A stretch of DNA of 7,468 nucleotides, taken from NCBI GenBank assembly GCA_016650355.1, contig JAENVX010000068.1:1-7468 (forward strand), in the 5' to 3' direction. Below the pieces are notes generated by a model. It was not told where the DNA came from, ran no database searches, and worked only from the letters and a program-made list of their open reading frames with translations. Position 1 is the stretch's first letter. Each line of letters starts with the position of its first letter. Position numbers and translations under genes: made by a program. This document shows, piece by piece, positions 5,336 through 7,468 of this stretch. This stretch comes from Bacteroidia bacterium. GTDB lineage: Bacteria > Bacteroidota > Bacteroidia > Cytophagales > Cyclobacteriaceae.

Positions 5336-6709
5336 ATGTTACGCTCTAAAACACTCCGATTCATGATGCTCATAGTCATCATGACCTTTACCCTGGGCGC
5401 TTATGCTCAGTTGTCCCCTATCCAATACTTCAGACCCTACGATCAAAGCGGTTTAAACGTATTTGAAACCTCAAAAATTGACACAGTAGTTTTTGAAGGA
5501 TTGAAATTAAGAATTGGTGCAAATTTTACGCAGCAGTACCAAAGCCTCAAACATACTAACTCAGAAAACGTAGTGGGCGAAGTAAACAAAAACGAGCTCT
5601 ATGACCTGAGTCCCGGATTCAACCTGGCTATGGCGAATTTAAACCTCGATGTGCAGTTAGCCGATGGCGTAAGGGTTAGCCTGGTGTCTTACATGTCAAC
5701 CCGTCACCACAATGAGTTCTGGGTAAAAGGAGGATATTTCCAGATCGACAAAGTTGGTTTTCTGAACAATGAATTCATGAACAATCTGTGGAAAAACCTT
5801 TCATTGAAAATCGGTCACATGGAAGTTAACTATGGTGACACACACTTTCGCAGAAGCGATGCTGGTAATGCACTATACAACCCATTTGTTGAGAACAACA
5901 TCATGGATGCCTTTGCAACCGAAATCGGTGGTGAATTGAACTGGCAGAAATCCGGTTTCCTTGCCATGGTTGGAATAACCGATGGTGAAGTTCAGGGAAG
6001 TGTAACCAAAGGTGAGGATCGTTCCCCTTCCATTTATGGTAAATTAGGATACGACAACCAAATTACCGAAGCCGCACGGGTGCGCCTGACTGGTTCCGTA
6101 TACACAACAAAATCTTCTATCAGCAACACAATTTATTCTGGTGACCGCGCCGGATCACGTTACTACATGGTGATGGAAGGACCTACCGCTACTGCTGCAG
6201 CGAACTTTACTTCAGGACGTATCAACCCAGGTTTCAAAGACAATGTGACCAGCTTCATGATCAACCCTTTCATTAAAATTAAAAATGTTGAACTGTTTGG
6301 AACTTATGAAGTATCAAAAGGTAAAAGCCAGGTTGAGAATGGTGAGATACAATCAACAGATCCTGCACAGCCTTACCTTGCCAAACAGGAAGATCGCCAG
6401 TTCAATCAGTTTGCTGTGGATGGTCTGTACCGTTTTGCCAACGATAAATTATATGTAGGCGCAAAGTATAATGTTGTGGAAGGTGATCTTGTTATCGGAT
6501 CCAGTACTACACAACCTAACATCAGCCAGGGTGTACGTGAAAACGTAAAAGTTGAACGCACTGCCTTCGCAGCCGGATGGTTTGTGACACCAAACATCCT
6601 GATGAAAGCTGAGTATGTAACACAAAAATACCTTGATTTCCCCACTGCAGATCTAAGGAGCAATGGTCAATTCGAAGGATTCGTTATCGAAGGTATCATA
6701 GGTTTCTAA
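5336..6709 (+). CDS. Outer-membrane beta-barrel protein, porin-like, linked to YceI genes
   Basis: A 457-residue protein with a Sec signal peptide (basic MLRSKTLRF, hydrophobic core, cleavage likely AYA|Q at 24/25). The mature part alternates hydrophobic and polar residues in many candidate beta-strands with Gly, Asn and aromatic-rich turns. It ends EGFVIEGIIGF with a C-terminal Phe, as expected for BAM-inserted outer-membrane barrels. Segments such as LSLKIGHMEVNYGDTHFRRS, LFGTYEVSKGKSQ and KLYVGAKYNVVEGDL recall phosphate-selective (OprP/OprO-like) porins of Bacteroidota, but selectivity cannot be read. No plug domain or TonB box is visible, so it is not a TonB-dependent receptor. It follows the first YceI gene by 42 bases and is closed by a strong terminator at 6720-6753. 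A porin role is inference from strand pattern and length. Confidence 0.75.
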   Translation: MLRSKTLRFMMLIVIMTFTLGAYAQLSPIQYFRPYDQSGLNVFETSKIDTVVFEGLKLRIGANFTQQYQSLKHTNSENVVGEVNKNELYDLSPGFNLAMANLNLDVQLADGVRVSLVSYMSTRHHNEFWVKGGYFQIDKVGFLNNEFMNNLWKNLSLKIGHMEVNYGDTHFRRSDAGNALYNPFVENNIMDAFATEIGGELNWQKSGFLAMVGITDGEVQGSVTKGEDRSPSIYGKLGYDNQITEAARVRLTGSVYTTKSSISNTIYSGDRAGSRYYMVMEGPTATAAANFTSGRINPGFKDNVTSFMINPFIKIKNVELFGTYEVSKGKSQVENGEIQSTDPAQPYLAKQEDRQFNQFAVDGLYRFANDKLYVGAKYNVVEGDLVIGSSTTQPNISQGVRENVKVERTAFAAGWFVTPNILMKAEYVTQKYLDFPTADLRSNGQFEGFVIEGIIGF

Positions 6710-6719
6710 ACTGAATGCA

Positions 6720-6753
6720 AAAGTAGGGTCCGGATGGACCCTACTTTATTTTT
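6720..6753 (+). terminator. Strong Rho-independent terminator after the barrel gene
   Basis: AAAGTAGGGTCC (6720-6731) and GGACCCTACTTT (6736-6747) form a perfect 12-bp stem with a GGAT loop, followed by A and five T (6749-6753). It lies 10 bases after the barrel stop. The start of the second YceI gene is only 14 bases after the T-run. The hairpin is thus positioned either to terminate the first unit or to attenuate read-through into the second. Confidence 0.9.
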
Positions 6754-6767
6754 AAACATTGATAGCA

Positions 6768-7352
6768 ATGAAAACGCTAACCATATTCACCATCGCTGTT
6801 ATAGTAATCCTCAGTAGCGGATTTGCTAACAAAAGAATTTGGATCGTAGATGCCGAAAGCCGGCTTTCCATTCAAGGGTCTACCAATGTCAACAACTTTA
6901 CCTGTAAAATTGAATACTGCACCGGTACCGATACCCTTCAGTATGTCGAAAATTCATCCGCTTCCGAACTCAGCTTTACCCGTAGCCGCATGACAATACC
7001 CGTTCGAAGCTTCGATTGTGGTACTAGACAAATATCAAAAGACTTCTGGAGGACACTAAAATCAGAAACCTATCCTGAACTTGACATCAATTTCAGATCT
7101 CTTCAGCATATGGTTTTTAAAAACAACAGTTATACAAACGGTGTGGTAGATATAAAACTGGCTGGTGTCACCAGCAGATATAACATCCGTTACCGTGTTT
7201 CAGTAAGAGATAATAACACCATTTTACTAAATGGATTTCACAAAGTTCATTTCTCGGATTTCAACCTTGAAGCACCCAGAAAAATGAAGGGCCTGATCAA
7301 AGTGAAAGAGGTTATGAATGTGGAATTTAACCTTGTGCTCAGGATGATTTAA
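6768..7352 (+). CDS. Second, divergent YceI-like protein, exported
   Basis: The product is 194 residues from ATG 6768. It has a signal peptide MKTLTIFTIAVIVILSSGFA, cleaved before NK. A TTG three codons upstream (6759) is a possible but less likely start. YceI-type signatures remain but are weakened: LSIQGSTNVNNFTCKI, SETYPELDINF, VDIKLAGVTSRYNIRYRV, and the closing APRKMKGLIKVKEVMNVEF then NLVLRM, which parallels the ending of the first YceI protein. Unlike that protein, this one has three Cys (46, 51 and 84), which may form a disulphide in the periplasm. It is probably an old paralogue rather than a recent duplication. The start follows the terminator T-run by 14 bases with no clear promoter between, so expression may depend on read-through or on a promoter overlapping the hairpin. 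Confidence 0.85.
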   Translation: MKTLTIFTIAVIVILSSGFANKRIWIVDAESRLSIQGSTNVNNFTCKIEYCTGTDTLQYVENSSASELSFTRSRMTIPVRSFDCGTRQISKDFWRTLKSETYPELDINFRSLQHMVFKNNSYTNGVVDIKLAGVTSRYNIRYRVSVRDNNTILLNGFHKVHFSDFNLEAPRKMKGLIKVKEVMNVEFNLVLRMI

Positions 7353-7468
7353 CGGATGATCCTTGTGTTTTTTCTGAAGGAGATACTCAGCTGTTATCTG
7401 AGAAGGATCAAGTGTTGAAAAGAGAAACTCAATCTCTCATTTACTGCCCGAAGCCGAGTGCCTCAGAG
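7353..7468. other. 3' flank with nested inverted repeats, no supported gene
   Basis: TGATCCTT (7357-7364) and AAGGATCA (7403-7410) are perfect 8-base inverted repeats. Between them lies a smaller pair, CTCAG (7386-7390) and CTGAG (7398-7402), so the region can fold into a two-part structure. A T-run (7368-7373) lies inside the left half rather than after the stem, so this is not a standard terminator on the + strand. It may be an RNA structure at the 3' end of the second YceI transcript, or part of the next gene's leader. Confidence 0.4.

Noticed and set aside
7331..7468. Open + frame running off the window end (46 codons), possibly starting at GTG 7412 or TTG 7415 after AAGGA
   Set aside because: Too short and without recognisable sequence. 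It could be the start of a next gene, but the window does not allow a call.

Overview
The window most likely comes from a member of the Bacteroidota, probably a Cytophagales-type environmental bacterium. This rests on four observations: an AT-rich sequence with few Shine-Dalgarno sites; Bacteroidota-style RND efflux genes, including what looks like the TolC-like tail of a CzcA/CusA protein; a TAnnTTTG promoter element; and a cluster of YceI proteins with an outer-membrane barrel. The phylum is an inference from gene style, not from a marker gene.

Layout. Positions 1-2397 hold the end of a heavy-metal efflux locus on the + strand. It contains the C-terminus of an outer-membrane-factor (TolC-like) domain, a CzcB/CusB-type periplasmic adaptor lipoprotein 7 bases later, a small lipoprotein with a Cys-Thr-Met...His...His motif, and a cupin whose start overlaps the lipoprotein stop (ATGA). 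A heptanucleotide GTCATTA tandem array (2452-2500) and a TGGCCAA palindrome/tandem separate this block from a convergent minus-strand gene (2550-3518). That gene encodes an exported LpqC/PHB-depolymerase-like esterase with a recognisable Ser-Asp-His triad, and it is clearly richer in G+C than its neighbours.

Positions 3519-4669 contain no intact gene. The + strand keeps pieces of protein-like sequence broken by stops and frame changes: the N-terminal end of a P-type cation ATPase, a fragment of a short beta-strand repeat protein, and at least two unrecognised decayed reading frames. It reads as a gene graveyard.

Positions 4670-7352 form a compact + strand module of exported proteins: YceI-family protein, beta-barrel porin-like protein, second divergent YceI-like protein. 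A near-perfect promoter -7 element lies just before the first gene. A strong intrinsic terminator sits between the barrel gene and the second YceI gene, only 20 bases before the latter's start. The two YceI proteins (lipocalin-like binders of isoprenoid-type ligands in characterised relatives) around an outer-membrane barrel suggest a periplasm/outer-membrane function, but the substrate cannot be read from the sequence. The last 116 bases hold nested inverted repeats and no supported gene.

I found no clear new defence system, CRISPR array, RNA gene or complete mobile element. The most unusual items are the YceI-barrel-YceI arrangement with its internal terminator, the putative metal-binding lipoprotein/cupin pair beside the efflux genes, and the decayed region.
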